DNA from: Terripilifer ovatus
GTDB lineage: Bacteria > Pseudomonadota > Alphaproteobacteria > Rhizobiales > Beijerinckiaceae
DNA length: 64,000 nt
Direction of reading: 5' to 3'
Assembly: GCA_029222685.1 (NCBI GenBank)
Contig: JARHVB010000038.1
Location: 24,977-88,976 of the forward strand
Shown here: positions 8,676-18,042 of the stretch, piece by piece
Numbering within the stretch: the first letter of the stretch is position 1
Layout of the letters: the number at the start of each line of letters is the position of its first letter
The notes under the pieces: generated by a model
What the model was told of the DNA's origin: nothing
The model's input: only the letters and a program-made list of their open reading frames with translations
The model's database searches: none
Program-made: the position numbers and the translations under genes

Positions 8676-9899
8676 ATGTCCAGCATTTCTTATCCAGCCT
8701 CCCTTTCCCCGAGCGCCGCAGCAGTGACCCACAACGTCTCGGATCTGTATTCCATCCATGTCCGCGACGGGCATATCGAGGACGATCCGGCGCAGCGCGC
8801 GGTGGTGAAGCGCCTTGACCGTCTGGTCGATGAACTGCGCGAGCACCGGCTGGCGCGCAAATCCAATCCGCTCGGCTGGCTGTTCGGCAAGCGCAAGACG
8901 CAGCCGTTCGTCCGCGGCCTCTACATCTGGGGCTCGGTCGGGCGCGGCAAGACCATGCTGATGGATCTGTTCTTCGAGGCGGCGCCGCCGGTCCGCAAGC
9001 GCCGCGTGCATTTTCATGCCTTCATGGCCGATGTGCATGCGCGCGTGCACGACTGGCGGCAGCACAAGAGGGAAGGCACCGCCAAGGGCGACGAGCCGAT
9101 CACGCCGATCGCCGATGCGCTGGCGGAGGAAGCGTGGCTTCTATGCTTCGACGAATTCAGCGTCACCGATATCGCCGATGCGATGCTGCTCGGCCGGCTG
9201 TTCCAGGCCTTGTTCGCGCGCGGTGTCGTCGTGGTGGCGACGTCGAACGTCGAGCCGGCGCGTCTTTATGAGGGCGGCCTGAACCGCGCGCTGTTCCTGC
9301 CGTTCATCGCGCTGCTGCAGGAGCGCATGGACATCGTGGCGCTGTCATCGCGCACCGATTTCCGACTCGAGAAACTCAGCGGTTCATCGGTCTATCACGT
9401 GCCCGCGGATGCCGCAGCGCATGCTGAGATCGACCGCATGTTCAAGTCGCTGACCGGGGTCGCCCACGGCACGCCGTCAATCCTGCGGGTACTGGGGCGC
9501 GACGTGCCGGTGCCCGAGCAGGCCGCCAATGTGGCGCGCTTCTCGTTCGGCGATCTGTGCGAGAAACCGCTGGCATCCGCCGATTACCTCTGCATCGCCG
9601 AACATTTTCATACGGTGATCGTCGAGAACATTCCGGTCATCGCCGTGCACCAGCGCAACGAGGCGAAGCGCTTCATCAATCTCATCGACACGCTCTACGA
9701 CCGCCACGTCAAACTGATTGCCTCGGCCGAGGCGGAGCCGCACTATCTCTATGCGGGCACCGAGGGCCGCGAAGTCTTCGAATTCGAACGCACCGCCTCG
9801 CGGCTGATCGAGATGCGCTCGCAGGATTACCTGGCGCTGCCGCACGGCCACGCCACGTCGGCAGCGTCGGACGATACGACCGGGCTGATCGACACGTGA
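8676..9899 (+). CDS. zapE: AFG1-like ATPase ZapE
   Basis: ZapE/AFG1 is an AAA-type ATPase linked to cell division and, in its mitochondrial homologue, to turnover of respiratory subunits. The 407-residue protein has Walker A GSVGRGKT at 86-93 and a Walker B region LLCFDEF, with the family block FHAFMADVHARVHDWR in between. The gene stands upstream of mdh-suc, its frequent place in Hyphomicrobiales, but here a toxin-antitoxin pair and a TetR gene sit between it and mdh. The ATG at 8676 gives full length; GTG of the VTHNVSDLY segment is a possible shorter start. Confidence 0.93.
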   Translation: MSSISYPASLSPSAAAVTHNVSDLYSIHVRDGHIEDDPAQRAVVKRLDRLVDELREHRLARKSNPLGWLFGKRKTQPFVRGLYIWGSVGRGKTMLMDLFFEAAPPVRKRRVHFHAFMADVHARVHDWRQHKREGTAKGDEPITPIADALAEEAWLLCFDEFSVTDIADAMLLGRLFQALFARGVVVVATSNVEPARLYEGGLNRALFLPFIALLQERMDIVALSSRTDFRLEKLSGSSVYHVPADAAAHAEIDRMFKSLTGVAHGTPSILRVLGRDVPVPEQAANVARFSFGDLCEKPLASADYLCIAEHFHTVIVENIPVIAVHQRNEAKRFINLIDTLYDRHVKLIASAEAEPHYLYAGTEGREVFEFERTASRLIEMRSQDYLALPHGHATSAASDDTTGLIDT

Positions 9900-9925
9900 G
9901 AGGGGCTTGTGTGTTCTAGCCTAGG

Positions 9926-10041
9926 TGTCATTCCCGCCAAGCAAAGCGCAGAGCGGGAATCCAGAGGCAGCGTGACGAACCTATGTCGCGGCCCGTGACT
10001 CCTGGTTTCCCGCTCGCACCTGCGGTGCGTCGGGAATGACA
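9926..10041. repeat. family A palindromic repeat (copy 1)
   Basis: This 116-bp intergenic element is bounded by perfect 11-bp inverted termini, TGTCATTCCCG and CGGGAATGACA. It has internal inverted segments (AGCGGGAATCCAGAGGC near the left, TTTCCCGCTCGC near the right). Further complete copies are at 26562, 30252 and 42723. It has the form of a non-coding miniature palindromic element and lies between zapE and the toxin gene. Confidence 0.85.
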
Positions 10042-10052
10042 GACATCGGGCT

Positions 10053-10475
10053 TCATGCTTCGCCCCATGGATTGACGACCGTGATCCCGCAATCGGCAAA
10101 GTCGCGCACGTTGCGCGTGGCCAGCCGTGCGCCGCGCGAGCGCACGATGGCGGCAATCTGCGCGTCGATCTGGCTGATTGGTTGGCCGCCTTGCCGTCGT
10201 CCGGCGGCGATATCCGGATAGACCAGGGCAGCGTCGGTATCGAACGGCAACACGCGCCCGGCGAGATCGATCTCGAACATCGGCCGTGCTGCGGCCACCA
10301 GCTCATCACGGCGCCGCCCCTGCGGAAGAAGTGCCAGCCCGTGGAAGATTTCCGCCTGAGTTAGTGTCGTCGTGAACACCCCTGCGATCGGCTGGTCGCT
10401 AATCCAAGCCATAACCTTTGCGTCCGGCGCGCGCCGCATCAGCTCGGAAACGACATTCGTGTCGAGAATGATCAT
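10053..10475 (-). CDS. PIN-domain toxin (FitB/VapC family)
   Basis: This 140-residue protein is a PIN-domain ribonuclease of the VapC/FitB type. The acidic active-site residues are visible: Asp5 in ILDTNVVSE, Glu42 in TQAEIFHG, Asp104 in ISQIDAQIAAI and Asp125 in TRNVRDF. Such toxins cleave RNA and are neutralised by a partner encoded just upstream. The ATG overlaps the antitoxin stop codon by four bases, so the two are translationally coupled. It resembles FitB more than classical VapC in its TLTQAEIFHGLALLP segment. All key residues are present, so it is probably active. Confidence 0.92.
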   Translation of the reverse strand: MIILDTNVVSELMRRAPDAKVMAWISDQPIAGVFTTTLTQAEIFHGLALLPQGRRRDELVAAARPMFEIDLAGRVLPFDTDAALVYPDIAAGRRQGGQPISQIDAQIAAIVRSRGARLATRNVRDFADCGITVVNPWGEA

Positions 10476-10720
10476 TCGTCGAAGTCTGCCGGCTGGCGGA
10501 TAGGCTCGCGCGGGACGTCGGGAAGATCGACGCCACCGAGCGGGCGAAAGCGCTCATGGATAGCCTGGCCGAGGTTCCGAGGCCGCGGCATTTCGGTCGA
10601 GAGCGCAGAGCGCAGGATATCGCGTGCCTCGTCCTCCATTGAGCGGCCGTGCATCGCGGCGCGCAAGCGCAATCGGTTCTTGATGGCATCATCGATATTG
10701 CGGATGGTCATGACAGCCAT
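10472..10720 (-). CDS. FitA-like antitoxin
   Basis: This 82-residue protein has an N-terminal ribbon-helix-helix segment (MTIRNIDDAIKNRLRLRAA) followed by HGRSMEDEARDILRSAL, typical of FitA/VapB antitoxins. The C-terminal part should wrap the toxin. I choose the ATG at 10720 because GGAGG lies five bases upstream; an ATG at 10732 itself overlaps that ribosome site and is unlikely. It is co-transcribed with the toxin and should repress its own promoter through the repeated sites upstream. Confidence 0.88.
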   Translation of the reverse strand: MAVMTIRNIDDAIKNRLRLRAAMHGRSMEDEARDILRSALSTEMPRPRNLGQAIHERFRPLGGVDLPDVPREPIRQPADFDE

Positions 10721-10732
10721 TCCAACCTCCAT

Positions 10733-10761
10733 AAGTCAATGACTGCATATTAGTCAGTGAT
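10733..10761 (-). promoter_or_regulatory. candidate autoregulatory operator of the fitAB-like pair
   Basis: Two near-identical 9-base boxes, AGTCAATGA (10734-10742) and AGTCAGTGA (10752-10760), lie 18 bp apart directly upstream of the antitoxin start; the first contains the palindrome GTCAATGAC. Spacing close to two helical turns suits a ribbon-helix-helix repressor. This is inferred from position and repetition only. Confidence 0.5.
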
Positions 10762-10846
10762 GCGAGAAAAACAAGGCTGTCGCCCGCCGCATCCGGCATG
10801 GCCCGGCGCACCGGGAATGATAAGTATTCCGCCTGAAAGGACTCCC

Positions 10847-11470
10847 ATGGCGCTTCAGCATCAGCCGCTTCAGCCGCATCCGGAGCCGGTCGATGTGCGC
10901 CTGCTGCAGATCGCTGCGTCCCACATCAAGCGGTTCGGCATCAAGCGCACGACGATCGTCTCGATCGCCGCCGAAGCGAACATGTCCCACGCCAATGTCT
11001 ATCGCTATTTCGCTTCGAAATGGGCGCTGTTCGAGGCGCTCGGCGACCGCTGGCTGAAGCCGGTCGAGGCCAGCCTGCGGCAGATCGCCGACGGGCCGGA
11101 CCCCGCTGACGACAAGCTCGAGCGGCTGGTCGTGGTGCTGCATCGCGCCTACCGCGACAAGATCGAGGCTGAGCCTGAGCTGTTCGCGATCTTCGTCGAT
11201 TCGGTCGCGAACGGCCGCGCCGGGGCGCGCCGGCACCGCGGCCGACTGCAGCAGGAAATCCAGCAGGTGATCGAGGAAGGCATGGCCAGCGGCGTGTTCT
11301 TCTCCGGCGACCAGCGCCGCGCCATGGCGCTGGTCTTCGACGCCCTGCACCGGTTCGTCCATCCGGCCGCCGTCTGGCATGACCGCGAGGTGCCGCGCGC
11401 ACAGATGCAGACCCGGCTCGAACGGGTCGCCGGCCTGGTCAACAGGGCCCTGGTCGGCGGTCTGAAATGA
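10847..11470 (+). CDS. TetR-family transcriptional regulator
   Basis: This 207-residue protein has a TetR-type N-terminal DNA-binding domain; the helix-turn-helix is at about residues 34-56 (TTIVSIAAEANMSHANVYRYF) and is followed by KWALFEAL. The C-terminal half is a ligand or dimer domain that I do not recognise. AAGGA lies six bases before the ATG at 10847, so I prefer it to the upstream in-frame starts at 10757. The gene points toward mdh and is followed at once by a 19-bp AT-rich palindrome, which is a possible target. No effector can be inferred. Confidence 0.88.
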   Translation: MALQHQPLQPHPEPVDVRLLQIAASHIKRFGIKRTTIVSIAAEANMSHANVYRYFASKWALFEALGDRWLKPVEASLRQIADGPDPADDKLERLVVVLHRAYRDKIEAEPELFAIFVDSVANGRAGARRHRGRLQQEIQQVIEEGMASGVFFSGDQRRAMALVFDALHRFVHPAAVWHDREVPRAQMQTRLERVAGLVNRALVGGLK

Positions 11471-11478
11471 AAGTTTTG

Positions 11479-11497
11479 ATTTACAAAATTTGTAAAT
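11479..11497. promoter_or_regulatory. 19-bp AT-rich perfect palindrome between tetR and mdh
   Basis: ATTTACAAA and TTTGTAAAT are perfect 9-bp arms around one base. The site starts eight bases after the TetR stop codon and about 245 bases before mdh, in an otherwise GC-rich region. It looks like a dimeric protein-binding site. Whether it serves the adjacent TetR protein, another regulator of the mdh-suc promoter, or neither cannot be settled from sequence. Confidence 0.5.
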
Positions 11498-11741
11498 TGT
11501 AACACGATTTTTGTCTAAGCTGCCGAACCTTCGGTTGCCCTGAAATCCTCACATAACTATCTGAGATCTCGAGTGATCCGAGGTCGTATCGGCCGCCGTG
11601 GCCGTTCAAATGCCCGTGTTTCGGGCAGTCACGGCAGACGTAAGCGCTTGCCACGTCAGGGATTACGAGTCAAAGACCGCGGCCGGCCGATGGTTCGTGC
11701 TTGAGCCATGGCATGATTCAGATTGCGAAGGACGTCGAACG

Positions 11742-12704
11742 ATGGCGCGAAACAAGATTGCATTGATCGGTGCGGGACAGATTGGCGGCACTCTAGCGCT
11801 TCTGGCCGGAATCAAGGAACTGGGCGACGTCGTCCTCTTCGACATTATGGAAGGCACGCCACAGGGCAAATCGCTCGATCTGGCCGAAGCCGCGCCGGTC
11901 GAGGGTTTCGACGCCAGGATGACCGGCGCGAACGACTATTCCGCCATCAAGGACGCCGATGTGATCATCGTCACCGCCGGCGTGCCGCGCAAGCCCGGCA
12001 TGAGCCGCGACGACCTGCTCGGCATCAATCTCAAGGTCATGGAATCGGTCGGCGCCGGCATCAAGCAATATGCCCCGGAGGCTTTCGTCATCTGCATCAC
12101 CAACCCGCTCGACGCCATGGTGTGGGCGCTGCAGAAGTCCTGCGGGCTGCCGACCAACAAGGTGGTGGGCATGGCCGGCGTGCTCGATTCGGCGCGCTTC
12201 CGGTATTTCCTCGCCGAAGAGTTCAATGTCTCGGTGGAAGACGTCACCGCCTTCGTGCTCGGCGGTCATGGTGACGACATGGTTCCGTCCGTAAGATATT
12301 CCACCGTTGCAGGCATTCCTCTCCCGGATCTCATCAAGATGGGCTGGACGACGCAGGAGAAGCTCGACGCCATCGTCAAGCGCACGCGCGGCGGCGGCGG
12401 CGAAATCGTCAATCTCTTGAAGACCGGTTCGGCCTTCTACGCGCCGGCGTCCTCAGCCATCTCGATGGCCGAGAGCTATCTGCGCGACAAGCGGCGCGTG
12501 CTGCCCGTCGCTGCCCATCTCACCGGCCAGTACGGCGTCAACGACATGTATGTCGGCGTGCCGGTCGTCATCGGCAAGAACGGTGTCGAGAAGGTTGTCG
12601 AGATCACGCTCGATGCAGCCGAGAAGGAAATGTTCGCCAAGTCGGTCGCGTCGGTGAAGACGCTCGTCGACGCCTGCAAGACCATCAATCCGGCGTTTGC
12701 CTGA
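11742..12704 (+). CDS. mdh: malate dehydrogenase (NAD)
   Basis: Mdh oxidises malate to oxaloacetate in the TCA cycle. The 320-residue sequence belongs to the lactate-dehydrogenase-like branch usual in alphaproteobacteria. It has the nucleotide motif GAGQIGGTLA (10-19), Asp34 for NAD preference in LFDIMEG, the Asp149 region VLDSARF, and the catalytic His176 in LGGHGDDMVP. AAGGA lies ten bases before the ATG at 11742. The long untranslated stretch upstream suggests that the main promoter of the mdh-sucCDAB-lpd group is here. Confidence 0.97.
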   Translation: MARNKIALIGAGQIGGTLALLAGIKELGDVVLFDIMEGTPQGKSLDLAEAAPVEGFDARMTGANDYSAIKDADVIIVTAGVPRKPGMSRDDLLGINLKVMESVGAGIKQYAPEAFVICITNPLDAMVWALQKSCGLPTNKVVGMAGVLDSARFRYFLAEEFNVSVEDVTAFVLGGHGDDMVPSVRYSTVAGIPLPDLIKMGWTTQEKLDAIVKRTRGGGGEIVNLLKTGSAFYAPASSAISMAESYLRDKRRVLPVAAHLTGQYGVNDMYVGVPVVIGKNGVEKVVEITLDAAEKEMFAKSVASVKTLVDACKTINPAFA

Positions 12705-12792
12705 TCGAGGCTCCTGAAAGAAGTGCCGGGGCGGTTCGCTGTCCCGGTTCAATGCCAGACGAGTTACCCAAAGCGGATTTGCGGGGGTTTGC

Positions 12793-13992
<1,200 letters not shown>

Positions 13993-14001
13993 GGAGCCCC
14001 G

Positions 14002-14886
14002 ATGTCCATTCTCATCAACAAAAATACCCGCGTCATCACCCAGGGCTTCACCGGCAAGAACGGGACGTTCCATTCCGAGCAGGCGCTCGCCTACGGCACC
14101 ATGATGGTCGGCGGCGTGTCGCCCGGCAAAGGCGGTTCGACGCATCTCAATCTTCCGGTGTTCGAAACGGTTGCCGAGGCACGCGATGCAACCAAGGCCG
14201 ATGCCTCGGTCGTCTATGTGCCGCCGCCGGGTGCGGCCGACGCCATCTGCGAAGCGATCGACGCCGAGATCCCGCTGATCGTCTGCATAACCGAAGGCAT
14301 TCCGGTGCTCGACATGATGCGCGTCAAGCGGTCGCTGTCGGGCTCGAAGTCGCGCCTCATCGGGCCCAATTGCCCGGGCATCGTGACGGCGGGCGAATCG
14401 AAGATCGGCATCATGCCGGCGAACATCTTCAAGCCCGGCTCCGTCGGCATTGTCTCGCGCTCCGGCACGCTGACCTATGAAGCGGTGTTCCAGACGACGC
14501 GCGAAGGCCTCGGCCAGACCACCGCCGTCGGCATCGGTGGCGATCCGGTCAAGGGCACCGAGTTCATCGACATGCTGGAAATGTTCCTGGCCGACGACGC
14601 CACCAAGTCGATCGTCATGATCGGCGAGATCGGCGGCTCGGCGGAAGAGGATGCCGCGCAGTTCCTCAAGGATGAAGCCAAGCGCGGCCGCAAGAAGCCG
14701 ATGGTCGGCTTCATCGCTGGCCGCACGGCGCCTCCGGGCCGGCGCATGGGCCATGCTGGCGCCATTATTTCGGGTGGTAAAGGCGGAGCCGAAAGCAAGA
14801 TCGCGGCGATGGAAGCGGCCGGCATCAAAGTGTCGCCGTCGCCCGCCCGTCTCGGCCATACCTTGGCCGAATTGCTGAAGGGCTGA
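14002..14886 (+). CDS. sucD: succinyl-CoA synthetase alpha subunit
   Basis: SucD binds CoA and carries the phosphorylated active-site histidine of succinyl-CoA synthetase. In this 294-residue protein that residue is His251 in RRMGHAGAIISGG; the CoA-binding N-terminus has ITQGFTGKNGTFHSEQA, and GPNCPGIVT is also present. AAGGAG stands five bases before the ATG. It follows sucC directly and precedes sucA by about 110 bases. Confidence 0.98.
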   Translation: MSILINKNTRVITQGFTGKNGTFHSEQALAYGTMMVGGVSPGKGGSTHLNLPVFETVAEARDATKADASVVYVPPPGAADAICEAIDAEIPLIVCITEGIPVLDMMRVKRSLSGSKSRLIGPNCPGIVTAGESKIGIMPANIFKPGSVGIVSRSGTLTYEAVFQTTREGLGQTTAVGIGGDPVKGTEFIDMLEMFLADDATKSIVMIGEIGGSAEEDAAQFLKDEAKRGRKKPMVGFIAGRTAPPGRRMGHAGAIISGGKGGAESKIAAMEAAGIKVSPSPARLGHTLAELLKG

Positions 14887-14995
14887 AGAATATGATCGGG
14901 CGGAAGCGTCCGGCCAGAAGTTGAAATAGCGCTTGCGGGCCAAGGGGTCCGCAGGTGTCGACCGATCGCCGCGTGAGCGGCCAAGGAAAACGACC

Positions 14996-17953
14996 ATGTC
15001 ACGTCAGGATTCAAACGCAGCGCTTCTCAAGACCTCGTTCCTGGACGGCGCCAACGCCGCCTATATCGAAGACCTCTATGCGAGGTTCGAGAAGGATCCG
15101 GCCAGTGTCGATGCGGAATGGAGAGATTTCTTCTCCGGCCTGGGCGACGATGCGGAAGACATCATCGAGAATGCGCGCGGCGCCTCGTGGAAGAAGCCGA
15201 ACTGGCCGATCCCGGCGAATGGCGAATTAGTGTCGGCGCTCGACGGCAACTGGTCGCAGATCGAAAAGGCCGTCGGCGAAAAGATTGTCGCCAAAGCCGG
15301 CAAGGCAGGGGCCGCGCCGAGCGATGCCGACATCAAGCGCGCGACGCAGGACAGCGTGCGCGCCCTGATGATGATCCGTGCCTATCGCATGCGCGGCCAT
15401 CGCCACGCCAACCTCGATCCGCTCGGCCTCGAGCCGCCGATCGACCGCGCCGAACTGCATCCCTCGAGCTACGGCTTCACCGACAGCGACTGGGACCGCA
15501 AGATCTTCATCGACAACGTGCTGGGGCTCGAATCGGCGACGATCCGCGAGATGGTGGCGATCCTGACCCGCACCTATTGCGGCACGATCGGCTTCGAGTT
15601 CATGCATATTTCCGATCCGGCGGAGAAGGCCTGGATTCAGGAACGCATCGAAGGTCCGGATAAAGAGATCACCTTCACGCCGGAAGGCAAGCGCGCCATC
15701 CTGCACAAGCTGGTCGAGGCCGAGGGCTTCGAAAAGTTCTGCGACCTGCGTTTCCGCGGCACCAAGCGTTTCGGCCTCGACGGCGGCGAATCCATGGTGC
15801 CGGCGCTGGAGCAGATCATCAAGCGCGGCGGCGCGCTCGGCGTGCGCGAAATCGTGCTCGGCATGCCCCATCGCGGTCGCCTGAACGTGCTTGCCAATGT
15901 GATGAACAAGCCGAACCGTGCCATCTTTCACGAGTTCAAGGGCGGTTCGTTCACGCCCGACGAAGTCGAAGGCTCGGGCGACGTGAAGTATCATCTCGGC
16001 GCCTCGTCGGACCGCGAGTTCGACGGCAACCGCGTGCATCTCTCGCTCACCGCCAATCCGTCGCATCTGGAAATCGCCGATCCGGTGGTGCTCGGCAAGG
16101 TGCGCGCCAAGCAGGACCAGCTCAACGACGTCACCGAGCGCACCAAGGTGCTGCCGCTGCTGATCCATGGCGATGCGGCTTTCGCCGGCCAGGGCGTCGT
16201 CGCCGAATGTTTCGGCCTGTCGGGCGTGAAGGGTCATCGCACCGGCGGCTCGGTGCATTTCATCGTCAACAACCAGATCGGCTTCACCACCTATCCGCGC
16301 TACTCGCGCTCCTCGCCCTATCCGTCCGATGTGGCGAAGATGATCGAAGCGCCGATCTTCCACGTCAACGGCGACGATCCGGAAGCGGTGGTCTTCGCAG
16401 CGAAGGTCGCCATCGAGTTCCGGCAGAAGTTCCACAAGCCGGTCGTCATCGACATGTTCTGCTATCGCCGCTACGGCCATAACGAAGGCGACGAGCCGGG
16501 CTTCACCCAGCCGCTGATGTACAAGAAGATCCGCGATCATCAGCCGATCCTGGAACTCTATGCTGACAGGCTGATCGCCGAGGGCGTGATTTCCCGCGCC
16601 GATGTCGACAAGGCCGTTGCCGACTGGCGCGCCCGTCTCGACATCGAATTCGAGGCCGGCCAGAGCTACAAGCCCAACAAGGCCGATTGGCTGGACGGGC
16701 GCTGGGCCGGGTTGAAGGCCAGTGAAGGCATCACCGACGATCCGCGCCGTGGCGAGACCGGAGTCGACGCCGCCAAGCTGCGCGAGATCGGCGAACGCCT
16801 CACCAGCATTCCCGAGGGCTTCCACATCCACAGGACGATCCAGCGTTTCGTCGACAATCGCCGCAAGGCGATCGAGACGGGCAATGACGTCGACTGGGCG
16901 ACGGCGGAGGCGCTGGCGTTCGGCTCGCTGCTCGATGAAGGCCGCCCCGTCCGCCTGTCCGGCCAGGACTGCGAGCGCGGCACGTTCTCGCAGCGGCATT
17001 CGGTGCTGATCGACCAGGAGAACGAGGAGCGGCTGGTGCCGCTCAATCGCATCCGCGACGGCCAGGCCCGCTACGAGGTGATCAATTCGATCCTCTCGGA
17101 AGAAGCGGTGCTCGGCTTCGAGTACGGCTATTCGCTGGCCGAGCCGAATGCGCTGACCATGTGGGAAGCCCAGTTCGGCGATTTCGCCAACGGCGCGCAG
17201 GTGCTGTTCGACCAGTTCATCTCGTCGGGCGAGCGCAAGTGGCTGCGCCTGTCGGGTCTCGTCTGCCTGCTGCCGCATGGCTATGAAGGCCAGGGTCCGG
17301 AGCATTCGTCAGCGCGTCTCGAACGCTTCCTGCAGATGTGCGCGGAAGACAATATGCAGGTCGCCAACTGCTCGACGCCGGCAAACTATTTCCACATCCT
17401 GCGCCGCCAGTTGAAGCGCGACATCCGCAAGCCGCTGATCCTGATGACGCCGAAGTCGCTGCTGCGCCACAAGCGCGCGGTGTCGACCATGGCCGACATG
17501 GCGACCGGCTCGTCGTTCCACCGCCTGCTGTGGGACGATGCGGAGAAGTCCGGCGAGAAGATCAAGCTCGTCAAGGACGACAAGATCCGCAGAGTCGTGC
17601 TGTGCACCGGCAAGGTCTATTACGATCTCTACGAGGAGCGTGAGCAGCGCGGCATCGACGACGTCTACCTGTTGCGCACGGAGCAATTGTATCCGTTCCC
17701 GCTGAAGGCCCTGGTCAACGAGCTGGGGCGCTTCAAGAAGGCCGAGGTCGTCTGGTGCCAGGAAGAGCCCAAGAACATGGGCGCCTGGTCGTTCGTCGAA
17801 CCCTATCTGGAATGGGTGCTCGGCCAGTCGGGCGGCAAGTCGAAGCGTCCCCGCTATGTCGGGCGTCCGGCCTCGGCGGCAACCGCCACGGGTCTCATGT
17901 CCAAGCACCTTGCGCAGTTGAAATCATTTCTCGACGAAGCTTTTGCCGAATAG
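14996..17953 (+). CDS. sucA: 2-oxoglutarate dehydrogenase E1 component
   Basis: SucA is the thiamine-diphosphate-dependent E1 enzyme that decarboxylates 2-oxoglutarate and passes the succinyl group to SucB. The 985-residue length is normal. Visible landmarks include the N-terminal FLDGANAAYIEDLYARF segment, GMPHRGRLNVLANV, the GDAAFAGQGVVAE region, YRRYGHNEGDEP and the C-terminal LLPHGYEGQGPEHSSARLER. AAGGA precedes the ATG at 14996 by eight bases; the frame extends upstream, but no better start is seen. It is part of mdh-sucCDAB-lpd. Confidence 0.98.
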   Translation: MSRQDSNAALLKTSFLDGANAAYIEDLYARFEKDPASVDAEWRDFFSGLGDDAEDIIENARGASWKKPNWPIPANGELVSALDGNWSQIEKAVGEKIVAKAGKAGAAPSDADIKRATQDSVRALMMIRAYRMRGHRHANLDPLGLEPPIDRAELHPSSYGFTDSDWDRKIFIDNVLGLESATIREMVAILTRTYCGTIGFEFMHISDPAEKAWIQERIEGPDKEITFTPEGKRAILHKLVEAEGFEKFCDLRFRGTKRFGLDGGESMVPALEQIIKRGGALGVREIVLGMPHRGRLNVLANVMNKPNRAIFHEFKGGSFTPDEVEGSGDVKYHLGASSDREFDGNRVHLSLTANPSHLEIADPVVLGKVRAKQDQLNDVTERTKVLPLLIHGDAAFAGQGVVAECFGLSGVKGHRTGGSVHFIVNNQIGFTTYPRYSRSSPYPSDVAKMIEAPIFHVNGDDPEAVVFAAKVAIEFRQKFHKPVVIDMFCYRRYGHNEGDEPGFTQPLMYKKIRDHQPILELYADRLIAEGVISRADVDKAVADWRARLDIEFEAGQSYKPNKADWLDGRWAGLKASEGITDDPRRGETGVDAAKLREIGERLTSIPEGFHIHRTIQRFVDNRRKAIETGNDVDWATAEALAFGSLLDEGRPVRLSGQDCERGTFSQRHSVLIDQENEERLVPLNRIRDGQARYEVINSILSEEAVLGFEYGYSLAEPNALTMWEAQFGDFANGAQVLFDQFISSGERKWLRLSGLVCLLPHGYEGQGPEHSSARLERFLQMCAEDNMQVANCSTPANYFHILRRQLKRDIRKPLILMTPKSLLRHKRAVSTMADMATGSSFHRLLWDDAEKSGEKIKLVKDDKIRRVVLCTGKVYYDLYEEREQRGIDDVYLLRTEQLYPFPLKALVNELGRFKKAEVVWCQEEPKNMGAWSFVEPYLEWVLGQSGGKSKRPRYVGRPASAATATGLMSKHLAQLKSFLDEAFAE

Positions 17954-18042
17954 CGCCGGCGTCGCCGGACATTTCCGGCGCCGCCGTTGTTTCATCTCGT
18001 GCATTCATTCACACGAAAGGCCGCTGTTAGCGGAATGTGCCC

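Noticed and set aside
14887..14995. Riboswitch or RNA element upstream of sucA
   Set aside because: No conserved motif or convincing pairing was seen; the spacing is ordinary for a gene within an operon.
15227..17305. 692-codon open frame antisense to sucA
   Set aside because: Mirror frame of a highly conserved gene, with the same biased composition and no ribosome site.
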